Below are positions 39,210 through 46,959 of a stretch of 64,000 bases of DNA, one piece after another (position 1 is the stretch's first letter; every line of letters starts with the position of its first letter). Location of the stretch: assembly GCA_913055695.1 (NCBI GenBank), contig CAJXKF010000001.1, positions 204,354 through 268,353 on the forward strand, read 5' to 3'. Source of the stretch: an uncultured Methylophaga sp. Its GTDB lineage: Bacteria > Pseudomonadota > Gammaproteobacteria > Nitrosococcales > Methylophagaceae. The notes under the pieces are model-generated. The model was not told the origin of the DNA. It made no database searches and saw nothing but the letters and a program-made list of their open reading frames with translations. The position numbers and the translations under genes are program-made.

Positions 39210-40889
39210 TCAGAACTGCCAACGAATTTTGATGTTGTAGATGGGACTGCGGTCACCCGTTTCAAAATGCGCATCTCCCATCGGCTTGGCAAACTCCAGT
39301 CCTAAGGTGTAAGTGTTGGTATCAGTGATGTCCATACCGATTGCAGCGGAGACCAGTTCCTGCTCCCTGTTGCTGGCCCGTAATTTGGTGCGGGCAGCGT
39401 CAAACACGATATAAGGTTCTATACGTCTGATAACACGCATGGGAACAGCCTGCAGATAACGCAGCTCAAGCTCCGCGGCCATACCTTTATCACCCTGAGC
39501 CTGACCATCAGGATAACCACGCCCGTAACGGGGTCCCCCATACCGAATCTGTTCGGCTGATGGTAAAATATCGTCTGACCAGAACAGATTGGCTTTTGTC
39601 TGTGCACGCCATTTCGGACTGATCATGTATCGCCATAATCCGTCCAGCCTGATTGTATTGAAATGAATCGTCTCGCTACCCGAGCGCGTGCCATTAGCAT
39701 CAATAATGCGATTTTTGCTGTCTCCAAGTTCCAGCCCCTGCTTGATACTGCCGGATAACCTGAAGATCTGACGGGTCAATTGTTTGGTCCATACTGTATT
39801 CAGTTCCAAAGCTGAATAACGCAGCGCCTTTTCAATCTCAACGGCATTGCCCAGCCCATCTTCGCGCTGCAATTCATACACAGCTTCCTCATTAAGATAA
39901 TGCAGGTTAGTGCCTATCCACCAGGAGGATTTTTTTGACAACTGCAATGGATATTTCAAACCTGCCCGCAACGTATCGCGATCTTTATTCTCCTGATAAT
40001 TGAGAGGGATGTCGGCAACAAAAATACGATCATCACCTTCGCTTTCAAAATGATTCGCTGCCAGTTCAAGTTTCAGCCCATCTGTTCCCAGATCCTGCTG
40101 GTAATTGAGTGCGTAGTATTCGTCAACCGTATCGTTAGGCAACAATGTTGTCAGAGTCAACTTATCGCCATATTCCGTCAATGAGTTAAATGTCACCCCG
40201 GGCAGGAGTTTTAATTCTTCTTCTTTACTGTCGTCAAAGCCCAGGGAAGTCTCAAACCAGTCGGCACTGACTTCCTCGACCCTGACCGTGGTCCCGCCTC
40301 CTATGGTTTTTGGCTTGGGAACCCGAATTTTGAACTTATAGCCCGGCGTTGCTTCAATCAATCCCACGTAACGTTCAAAAGTCTTGGTGGTAAGCGGTTT
40401 TTCACCTTCCATTCTGGCTGCCAGTTTTTCTACCCTGGCTCTGACATCTTCATCATCAATGATAATTTCTTTTCTGGTGATATAGCCCTCGACCAGGACA
40501 ATAGTCAACAAACCTGAGGAGGTATCCTGTTTGGGCAGGAATGCAAATGACAATGCATAGCCTGACTCTTTATATCGCGCCGTAATAGTTCTCAAAACGG
40601 CCACAATTTCTGCTTTGGTGACATCCTGACCGATCAGCGGCTTGACCATCTCTGCCAGTTGTTGCAGGGAAAAAACAGTCCCTCCCTGAAACTGGACCTT
40701 TTCAACTCTGACCGTCTCAACCTGCTTTGCGGTAGTCAGCGACTCCCCAGACGGTAAATCAACCTTTGTTTTCTCTTTTTCAATAAACTCCTGCTCTGCT
40801 TCATCGACAATAAAAGGCGGTTCTACCGCCCAGGCATTGCCAGTCACCAGAAAGCTGAAAAAGAGTGTCTTTAATAGCATTGATTTCAT
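39210..40889 (-). CDS. ShlB/FhaC-family outer-membrane secretion protein (TpsB-like)
   Basis: Two-partner-secretion transporter of the Omp85 superfamily. Start chosen at ATG 40889 (a tandem ATG at 40892 is equally possible), giving 559 aa. A signal peptide ending NAWA is followed by a short charged helix and a POTRA domain (VRVEKVQFQGGTVFSLQQLA to VLVEGYITRKEI). Then comes a 16-strand-type barrel. Barrel motifs include RYGRGYPDGQAQGDKG, the position of the conserved VRGY loop, and the C-terminal Phe of KIRWQF. No TpsA with an N-terminal TPS domain is adjacent; the neighbours are two repeat proteins. An intrinsic terminator lies 36 bp upstream of the start. Confidence 0.9.
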   Translation of the reverse strand: MKSMLLKTLFFSFLVTGNAWAVEPPFIVDEAEQEFIEKEKTKVDLPSGESLTTAKQVETVRVEKVQFQGGTVFSLQQLAEMVKPLIGQDVTKAEIVAVLRTITARYKESGYALSFAFLPKQDTSSGLLTIVLVEGYITRKEIIIDDEDVRARVEKLAARMEGEKPLTTKTFERYVGLIEATPGYKFKIRVPKPKTIGGGTTVRVEEVSADWFETSLGFDDSKEEELKLLPGVTFNSLTEYGDKLTLTTLLPNDTVDEYYALNYQQDLGTDGLKLELAANHFESEGDDRIFVADIPLNYQENKDRDTLRAGLKYPLQLSKKSSWWIGTNLHYLNEEAVYELQREDGLGNAVEIEKALRYSALELNTVWTKQLTRQIFRLSGSIKQGLELGDSKNRIIDANGTRSGSETIHFNTIRLDGLWRYMISPKWRAQTKANLFWSDDILPSAEQIRYGGPRYGRGYPDGQAQGDKGMAAELELRYLQAVPMRVIRRIEPYIVFDAARTKLRASNREQELVSAAIGMDITDTNTYTLGLEFAKPMGDAHFETGDRSPIYNIKIRWQF

Positions 40890-40924
40890 CATTAACCTGA
40901 TCTTCCATGAAACAAAATTTGAAC

Positions 40925-40963
40925 AAAAAAAAGGTGTGGCAACAGGGAACAATCGCCACACCT
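40925..40963 (-). terminator. Intrinsic terminator between lipoprotein and tpsB-like gene
   Basis: A 9-bp perfect stem AGGTGTGGC / GCCACACCT (40932-40940 with 40955-40963) with a 14-base loop is followed on the minus strand by eight T. It lies upstream of the transporter start, so transporter expression would depend on read-through or on another promoter. Confidence 0.88.
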
Positions 40964-40990
40964 CATATGGATATGGAACATTAAGCCACT

Positions 40991-41044
40991 GTTCTGATGC
41001 TTTTCTGTCTTAAGTGTTACTTTTTCCAGCAAAAGCATCAGAAC
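40991..41044. repeat. 14-bp perfect inverted repeat
   Basis: GTTCTGATGCTTTT at 40991-41004 pairs exactly with AAAAGCATCAGAAC at 41031-41044 around a 26-base loop. It starts 40 bp after the lipoprotein stop and directly precedes the terminator, so the transcript has two consecutive hairpins. It may stabilise the lipoprotein mRNA 3' end. Confidence 0.8.
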
Positions 41045-41084
41045 CGAAGGTTAAGTCTATCCATCAAACTCAGCTGTTGAATAA

Positions 41085-42701
41085 TTAAAGGATACCGCCC
41101 AATATCGGATCCAGCAGCGCGTCATCAACCTGATCAACCAGGCCACCATCATTGCCATCGCCGCTGCCCGTATCGAGCAGGCCACCGGTTACGCCATCCA
41201 GTGTGTCAGTAACGCCCCCCACTAGACCTTCACCACCAGTGACACCACCAAGCAAGTCATTACCTCCGGTGAGTCCATCGACGGTATCAGTTACCCCGCC
41301 GAGCAAATCATTACCGCCGGTAAGACCATCTACTGTATCAGTGACGCCCCCCAGCAGATCATTACCGCCGGTAAGACCATCCACGGTATCAGTGACGCCC
41401 CCCAGCAGATCATTACCACCGGTGAGACCATCAACAGTATCAGTGACTGTGCCGACCACACCATCAGCGCCACCCAGCAGTCCACCTTCACCACCGGTCA
41501 GGCCGTCAACGGTATCTGTCACCGTGCCAACTACACCATCGGCACCACCCAGAAGACCGCCTTCACCACCGGTCAGACCATCAACGGTATCTGTCACCGC
41601 GCCAACTACGCCATCGGTGCCACCCAGCAGACCGCCTTCACCACCGGTCAGGCCGTCAACGGTATCTGTCACTGTACCAACTACACCATCGGTGCCACCC
41701 AGCAGACCGCCTTCACCCGAACCCAGGACAGGTAAGTTGCTGGTATCCAGCAAACCAGCCAGGTCGAATGCTTGACCACCCTCTGCATCACTGACCGACA
41801 GAATGCCACCGGTATCAATAACCAGTTGTCCTACGCCTGATACTGTACCGCCCGCACCGGCAAGCACGGCATTATCTTCACTGCCAATCTGATTGCCCAG
41901 CACCACAACCGCTGTGCCAGCCTCGGTGAGAATATTGTTAGCCAGAGGTCCCACGATGAGGGCCTCACCAACCACCTGGGTTGTACCGCCGATATTGGAA
42001 ACTAAAGGTCTGACAACCGCAGTGAGTTCTGTTGTAAGGCCGCTCAGGTGACCATCTTCCTGAGTAAATGCAACCGTCAATGTGTCGCCGGTCTGTGTGA
42101 TGACACCGCCCAGCGAATCCACTGTGCCGCCCACTTCTGTAAGCAGACCGGTAGATTCATCAATTTGAGCAAAAACTGGGAGTGTATTTAAACTTTCTAC
42201 CGTGTTACCAGCCGATGAGACTGCTTCGCCTGTTTCTGAGACAGCACCAGAAACGCCAGCCAGCGTCGTGCCAATAGCGTTATCATTTTCGCCCAAAGCG
42301 CCAAGTCCATTGCTAAGACCATCACCGAGACTGCTGACTGCTTCACCTGTGTTGCTTAATATTTCGCCGGTACCACTGGTTACTGCGCCTGTGCCCAGCA
42401 GATCAATCTGACTCACCGTACCACCGAGTGCGGTGACTGTTTCACCAACGCTATCGACAATACCACCGCCATCATCAACCAGGGCTTCTACGCCAGTGGA
42501 ACCATCACCGCCGCCACCGCCGGTATCACCCCCGCCGGTATCACCCCCGCCGGTATCACCACCACCGGTATTTCCACCACCATCGACCATATCGCCGCCG
42601 CCAGAACTTTTAACAGACTTGCTGCTACTGCCACTACAGCCGACAGACAATGATAAAACCAAACCGAGTGTTATTATTTGAGCTAATTTCGTTTTTTGCA
42701 T
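41085..42701 (-). CDS. Predicted repeat-rich surface lipoprotein of TPS-like cassette
   Basis: 538-aa protein I do not recognise. The ATG at 42701 follows GGAGG; a GTG two codons earlier is less likely. A lipoprotein signal ends LSVGC (Cys22), then comes a Ser-rich spacer and a Gly/Asp/Thr tract with GGGDT repeated. Serine after the cysteine suggests outer-membrane sorting. The middle is Gly/Val/Thr-rich. The C-terminal third holds four 25-aa units (GEGGLLGGTDGVVG then TVTDTVDGLTG), three 17-aa units (GNDLLGGVTDTVDGLTG) and degenerate copies. The mature chain has no Tyr or Trp, its only Cys is lipidated, and Lys/Arg are very rare. It is first in the cassette, behind its own CRP-like promoter. 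Confidence 0.85.
   Translation of the reverse strand: MQKTKLAQIITLGLVLSLSVGCSGSSSKSVKSSGGGDMVDGGGNTGGGDTGGGDTGGGDTGGGGGDGSTGVEALVDDGGGIVDSVGETVTALGGTVSQIDLLGTGAVTSGTGEILSNTGEAVSSLGDGLSNGLGALGENDNAIGTTLAGVSGAVSETGEAVSSAGNTVESLNTLPVFAQIDESTGLLTEVGGTVDSLGGVITQTGDTLTVAFTQEDGHLSGLTTELTAVVRPLVSNIGGTTQVVGEALIVGPLANNILTEAGTAVVVLGNQIGSEDNAVLAGAGGTVSGVGQLVIDTGGILSVSDAEGGQAFDLAGLLDTSNLPVLGSGEGGLLGGTDGVVGTVTDTVDGLTGGEGGLLGGTDGVVGAVTDTVDGLTGGEGGLLGGADGVVGTVTDTVDGLTGGEGGLLGGADGVVGTVTDTVDGLTGGNDLLGGVTDTVDGLTGGNDLLGGVTDTVDGLTGGNDLLGGVTDTVDGLTGGNDLLGGVTGGEGLVGGVTDTLDGVTGGLLDTGSGDGNDGGLVDQVDDALLDPILGGIL
41184..41717 (-). repeat. Coding tandem repeats, 75-bp and 51-bp periods
   Basis: Inside the lipoprotein gene: four 75-bp units (41418-41717), three 51-bp units (41265-41417), a 30-bp truncated unit (41235-41264) and a degenerate 51-bp unit (41184-41234). 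Both periods are multiples of three, so unit gain or loss keeps the frame. The 51-bp unit equals the 75-bp unit lacking the GVVGT segment. Confidence 0.92.
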
Positions 42702-42738
42702 CTCCACCCTCCATTAAGGATTTCTTACTCCATTAATA

Positions 42739-42757
42739 CGAATATTTGAAATATTCG
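42739..42757. promoter_or_regulatory. 19-bp perfect palindrome, operator or leader hairpin
   Basis: CGAATATTT-G-AAATATTCG is a perfect odd palindrome 38-56 bp before the lipoprotein ATG. It falls just downstream of the predicted -10 element, where a repressor could block transcription; alternatively it forms a hairpin in the mRNA leader. Confidence 0.55.
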
Positions 42758-42772
42758 ATACCTTTATTGGCG

Positions 42773-42801
42773 ATGATAACGAAAACTTTAGCTTTTGACG
42801 A
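42773..42801 (-). promoter_or_regulatory. Predicted sigma-70 promoter of the TPS-like cassette
   Basis: TATCAT at 42773-42778 (five of six consensus bases) has TCGTCA at 42796-42801 seventeen bases upstream (four of six). The start would be near 42766, about 65 bp before the lipoprotein ATG. Confidence 0.45.
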
Positions 42802-42816
42802 ATTGTTTTTCTGTTT

Positions 42817-42832
42817 TGTGAATCAATTCACA
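42817..42832. promoter_or_regulatory. CRP/Vfr-like binding site
   Basis: TGTGA-ATCAAT-TCACA matches the CRP consensus TGTGA-N6-TCACA at all ten defined bases. Its centre is about 59 bp upstream of the predicted start, close to the class I position of -61.5. This suggests cAMP-CRP-type activation of the lipoprotein gene. Confidence 0.6.
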
Positions 42833-42895
42833 TTTATTTTATGAATATTTGGAACTTAACAGAGGTAACCCATGGGTTTAGCGTTGATTTGGCGC

Positions 42896-42934
42896 AAAAA
42901 AAAAGCCCCGACTGAGGATTCAGTCGGGGCTTTT
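42896..42934 (-). terminator. Intrinsic terminator of pnp
   Basis: A 15-bp stem AAAAGCCCCGACTGA / TCAGTCGGGGCTTTT with a four-base loop (42901-42934) is followed on the minus strand by a total run of nine T. It lies 21 bp after the pnp stop and closes the rimP-pnp operon. Confidence 0.95.
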
Positions 42935-42955
42935 CATCTACTGCCGAAGTTTTAG

Positions 42956-45049
42956 TTAGTCTTCTGTCGATTCATTGACCGCTTTCATACTCAAACGAAT
43001 ACGGCCCTGACGATCGACTTCCAGCACTTTGACTTTAATCATATCGCCTTCTGACAGCTTATCGCCGACGTTTTCAACGCGCTCATCAGAAATCTGCGAG
43101 ATATGAACCAGACCATCTTTACCGGGCAGGATAGTAACGAACGCGCCGAAGTCCATCAGCTTGGCAACACGGCCTTCGTAGATTTTACCGACTTCGACTT
43201 CTGCCGTGATGTCTTCCACGCGGCGCAGAGCTGCTTGACCAGCATCATAATCCGCGGAGAAGATCATGACAGTACCATCATCCTGGATATCAATGGTCGC
43301 GCCGGTTTCCTCAGTAATCGCACGAATCGTCGCACCGCCTTTACCGATAACGTCACGAATTTTGTCCGCATTGATCTTGACGGTAATGATGCGTGGTGCG
43401 AATTTGGACATTTCGGTGCGATGGGTGGAAATGACGGCGTTCATCTTATCGAGAATATGCAGACGTCCATCACGGGCCTGGGCCAGTGCAGTGCGCATGA
43501 TTTCTTCGTTAATACCTTCGATCTTGATATCCATCTGCAGTGCAGTGACACCTTTATCGGTACCGGCCACTTTAAAGTCCATATCACCCAGGTGATCTTC
43601 GTCACCGAGGATATCGGTCAGAACGGCATAACCATCCTCTTCTTTAATCAGACCCATGGCAATACCGGCAACAGGGGCTTTAATCGGCACACCGGCGTCC
43701 ATCAATGCAAGGCTGGTACCACAGACGGAAGCCATCGAGCTTGAGCCGTTTGATTCGGTGATTTCTGACACCACACGAACCACGTACGGAAATTCTTCAG
43801 CCGATGGCATGACGGCAGCGATACCGCGCTTGGCCAGTTTACCGTGGCCGATTTCACGACGTTTTGGTGAACCGACAAAACCGGTTTCACCGACGCAGTA
43901 CGGCGGGAAGTTGTAGTGCAGCATAAAGCGGTCACGGTATTCACCCTCTACCGCATCAATCATCTGGGCATCACGTTCTGCGCCCAGTGTGGCGACGACC
44001 ATGGCCTGGGTTTCACCGCGGGTGAACAGGGCTGAGCCGTGAACACGAGGCAGCAGCGTGGTTTCCACAAAGATAGGACGGACACTCTTGGTGTCACGAC
44101 CATCGATACGCGGGTCACCGGCAATGATCTTGCCGCGAACCAGTTCTTTTTCCAGTTTGGAGAAGACGTTCTTGACCTGCTCTTCTGTCAGTTCTGATTC
44201 TTCATTGACCAGCGCTTCAACAGCGGCATTACGCACGTTGCTCAGTTGGTCCAGACGCGCCAGTTTGTCGCTGATGGCATAAGCTTCTTTGATGCCTTCA
44301 TAAGCCTGCGCTTTAACAGTGTTGTACAGCGTTTCGTCTTTTTCAGGGGCAGTCCAGTCCCAGGCCGGTTTACCGGCTTCAGCCTGCAGTTCTTTCACCA
44401 GGTTAATGGCTGTCTGCATCTGCTGGTGACCGAACATGACCGAGCCCAGCATGACTTCTTCAGGCAATTCTGAGGCTTCTGATTCCACCATCAGAACGGC
44501 ACTTTCAGTACCGGCAACCACAAGATCCAGCGCGCTGTTATCCAGTTGGGCTTTAGCCGGGTTCAGTACGTACTGACCATCAACATAACCGACACGGGCT
44601 GCACCCAGCGGGCCGTTGAAAGGAATACCGGAGATTGCCAGTGCTGCAGAGGCACCAATCATGGCAGGGATATCAGGATCGATTTCCGGGTCCAGTGCAA
44701 CGACGGTCGCAATCACCTGAACTTCATTCAGGAAGCCTTTAGGGAAAAGCGGACGCAACGGACGGTCGATGAGACGTGAGGTCAAGGTCTCTTTTTCACT
44801 GGGACGACCTTCACGTTTGAAAAAACCACCCGGAATTTTACCGGCAGCGTAGGTCCGTTCCTGATAGTTAACAGTTAAAGGAAAAAAATCCTGGCCGGGA
44901 GATACATCTTTTTTACCGACCACAGTTACCAGTACGGAGGTTTCACCAAGGCTGGCAATGACGGCACCGCCTGCCTGACGGGCAATTTTTCCGGTTTCCA
45001 GACTTAACTGGTGCTCACCGAATTGAACTGTCTTCTTTACTGAGTTCAC
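42956..45049 (-). CDS. pnp: Polynucleotide phosphorylase
   Basis: 3'-5' phosphorolytic exoribonuclease of the degradosome, 697 aa. GTG start at 45049 with AAGGA upstream. It has two RNase PH domains joined by a helical linker. The second contains the active-site run [16 protein letters not shown] and [22 protein letters not shown] domain ([18 protein letters not shown]) and an S1 domain ([18 protein letters not shown]) follow. It is preceded by a hairpin in its leader after rpsO, the arrangement that gives RNase III-dependent autocontrol in E. coli. Confidence 0.97.
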   Translation of the reverse strand: MNSVKKTVQFGEHQLSLETGKIARQAGGAVIASLGETSVLVTVVGKKDVSPGQDFFPLTVNYQERTYAAGKIPGGFFKREGRPSEKETLTSRLIDRPLRPLFPKGFLNEVQVIATVVALDPEIDPDIPAMIGASAALAISGIPFNGPLGAARVGYVDGQYVLNPAKAQLDNSALDLVVAGTESAVLMVESEASELPEEVMLGSVMFGHQQMQTAINLVKELQAEAGKPAWDWTAPEKDETLYNTVKAQAYEGIKEAYAISDKLARLDQLSNVRNAAVEALVNEESELTEEQVKNVFSKLEKELVRGKIIAGDPRIDGRDTKSVRPIFVETTLLPRVHGSALFTRGETQAMVVATLGAERDAQMIDAVEGEYRDRFMLHYNFPPYCVGETGFVGSPKRREIGHGKLAKRGIAAVMPSAEEFPYVVRVVSEITESNGSSSMASVCGTSLALMDAGVPIKAPVAGIAMGLIKEEDGYAVLTDILGDEDHLGDMDFKVAGTDKGVTALQMDIKIEGINEEIMRTALAQARDGRLHILDKMNAVISTHRTEMSKFAPRIITVKINADKIRDVIGKGGATIRAITEETGATIDIQDDGTVMIFSADYDAGQAALRRVEDITAEVEVGKIYEGRVAKLMDFGAFVTILPGKDGLVHISQISDERVENVGDKLSEGDMIKVKVLEVDRQGRIRLSMKAVNESTED

Positions 45050-45127
45050 TCTTTTTTCCTTATCTTCTTCATTCTCAGCCCCGGACCTGTTCCGGCACTG
45101 ATTAAAACTGACAAACTTAATAAACGA

Positions 45128-45164
45128 ATATGCCCCTGAAACTGCAGCAGCTTCAGGGGCATAT
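45128..45164 (-). terminator. rpsO-pnp intergenic hairpin
   Basis: A 13-bp perfect stem ATATGCCCCTGAA / TTCAGGGGCATAT (45128-45140 with 45152-45164) lies between rpsO and pnp. The T-run after it is weak, so it may be a leaky rpsO terminator or an RNase III-type processing site, as known for E. coli. Confidence 0.7.
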
Positions 45165-45235
45165 CTTATATCATCAACCCCGGCCTGTTTTGGACCGGCG
45201 AGGTTCGCTGAATATAATCGGTCACCAGACTCAAC

Positions 45236-45505
45236 TTAGCGACGCAGACCTAATTCAGCAATCAGGGCACGGTAACGTTCGATATCCGTTTTTCTGAGGT
45301 AATCGAGCATCTTACGGCGGCTGCTGACCATTTTCAGCAGACCCTGACGCGAGTGGTGATCATGAGTATTGGTTTTGAAATGATCTGACAGATTGTTGAT
45401 ACGCGCAGTCAGCAGGGCAACCTGGACTTCAGCAGAGCCTGTATCACCTTCGGTACGTGCGTGTTTGCTGATAATTTCTTTCTTTTGTTGTGCAGAAATT
45501 GACAT
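45236..45505 (-). CDS. rpsO: 30S ribosomal protein S15
   Basis: Primary 16S rRNA-binding protein, 89 aa from ATG 45505 ([16 protein letters not shown] six bases upstream). A start four codons earlier is rejected because it breaks the family length. The hallmark [23 protein letters not shown] is recognisable. It follows truB by 138 bp and precedes pnp. Confidence 0.97.
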   Translation of the reverse strand: MSISAQQKKEIISKHARTEGDTGSAEVQVALLTARINNLSDHFKTNTHDHHSRQGLLKMVSSRRKMLDYLRKTDIERYRALIAELGLRR

Positions 45506-45643
45506 TGAATACTCCAACTTTTTGCAGCCTTATGGCTTGCAGTTAAATTCTGAACTGTCCCAGCCGATCTCAACCAGAACAGCCAACCCTTCAAGAGCTG
45601 CGAATTTTACCGACTTTCTCATTGCTAAACAAGGAGAACGTCA

Positions 45644-46567
45644 TTAAACCGCAGCGACAAACAAACGTTTTGGCTTGACTACTCCGTCTGGCGACATTTC
45701 GCCCAAGCCCATAAATTTTTCATGCTGATCAAACAGGCGCACATTTGCGCATTTAAAATCCTGTTCAACCTGAATCGCCTGACCGAAGCTCAAGGTTTTA
45801 CTGTCAGCCTCATCAAGATTAATCATCGGCCAGTCCGGTAAGGCATTTTCTGCCGCTTCCAGTTGCTCGTCGAGTGCTTCCAGCTCACCGGCTTCGCGAC
45901 GTTCTGTCAGTTGCTCGAGACTGACCGCATCACTCAGCGCATAGCCTGCCACTCTGGTTCGACGCAACATGGTGACATGACCGCCGGTACCCAGCTTGTG
46001 ACTGATATCTTCAACCAGGGTACGGATATAAGTGCCCTTACTGCAGCGCACCGACAGGGTGAAACTATCCTGATTGCAGTCCAGCAATTCAATTGCATAG
46101 ATGCTGATACGGCGTGCCTTGCGCTCAACTTCCTTACCCTGACGAGCAAGCTTGTATAAAGGTTGTCCCTGATATTTCAGTGCCGAGAACATCGGTGGTA
46201 CCTGGTCCTGCTCACCGATGAAGGTCTCCAGAATCTGCTGCAGATCTGCGTCATCAAACTCAGGCACAGGCCGCTCATCTATGACCTCACCGTCAGCATC
46301 GCCACTATCAGTGGTAATACCCAGTTTGCAGGTCACAGCATATTCTTTATCAGCATCAAGCAGATAGCCTGATAATTTGGTTGCCTCACCCAGACAGATT
46401 GGCAAAACACCACTCGCCAGCGGGTCGAGACTACCGGTGTGCCCGGCCTTTCTGGCATCAAACAGGCGCTTGACCTGTTGCAGGACATGATTGGAGCTGT
46501 GGCCGCTGGGTTTATCGATGACCACGATACCGGTAATATCGCGGCCTTTTTTATTTCTTCTAGCCAT
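45644..46567 (-). CDS. truB: tRNA pseudouridine-55 synthase
   Basis: Makes pseudouridine at position 55 of tRNA. The 307-aa protein has VVIDKPSGHSSNHVLQQV at the N-terminus and catalytic Asp48 in AGHTGSLDPLASG. YEGTYIRTL-type KGTYIRTLVEDI is present, followed by a C-terminal PUA-like domain. It lies 14 bp after rbfA in the conserved order. Confidence 0.97.
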   Translation of the reverse strand: MARRNKKGRDITGIVVIDKPSGHSSNHVLQQVKRLFDARKAGHTGSLDPLASGVLPICLGEATKLSGYLLDADKEYAVTCKLGITTDSGDADGEVIDERPVPEFDDADLQQILETFIGEQDQVPPMFSALKYQGQPLYKLARQGKEVERKARRISIYAIELLDCNQDSFTLSVRCSKGTYIRTLVEDISHKLGTGGHVTMLRRTRVAGYALSDAVSLEQLTERREAGELEALDEQLEAAENALPDWPMINLDEADSKTLSFGQAIQVEQDFKCANVRLFDQHEKFMGLGEMSPDGVVKPKRLFVAAV

Positions 46568-46581
46568 ACTGGTGTTTAGAT

Positions 46582-46959
46582 TCAGTCGTCTTCCTGACGA
46601 TTTGAAGCATTGGCTCTGGCAATGAGTTCATCCATTTTGAAGCCCTGTTCCAGACTCTTATCGTAGACAAACTGCAGTTCGGGAATATTACGCAGCTTCA
46701 CGCGACCGGCGAGTCCACGGCGCAGATAACCGGCAGCGCTGTTAAGCCCCTTGATGCATTCGGCAGCATCCTGCTCGGATTCAAAGCCATTGAGACGGGT
46801 GACGTAAACCTTGGCATATTTAAGATCGGCGGTCACATCCACATGTGACACCGTAGCCATTCCCACACGGGGATCCGAGATCTCGCGCTGAATCATCTGC
46901 GCGAGTTCCCGCATAATCACTTCACCAAAACGATTTGTTCGACTGTATTCTCTTGCCAT
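46582..46959 (-). CDS. rbfA: Ribosome-binding factor A
   Basis: Small KH-like factor for 30S subunit maturation, 125 aa. Typical lines are [38 protein letters not shown] and the C-terminal RNIPELQFVYDKSLEQG. Its ATG shares one base with the infB stop (TAATG), so the two are translationally coupled. Confidence 0.96.
   Translation of the reverse strand: MAREYSRTNRFGEVIMRELAQMIQREISDPRVGMATVSHVDVTADLKYAKVYVTRLNGFESEQDAAECIKGLNSAAGYLRRGLAGRVKLRNIPELQFVYDKSLEQGFKMDELIARANASNRQEDD

Noticed and set aside
41184-41717. Regularly spaced repeats as a possible CRISPR array
   Set aside because: Units are contiguous without unique spacers, have periods of 75 and 51 bp, and encode an in-frame protein repeat.
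41152-41775. Plus-strand Pro/Ser/Thr repeat frame opposite the lipoprotein repeats
   Set aside because: The tandem repeat keeps several frames open; only the minus strand has a start with GGAGG and a lipoprotein signal.
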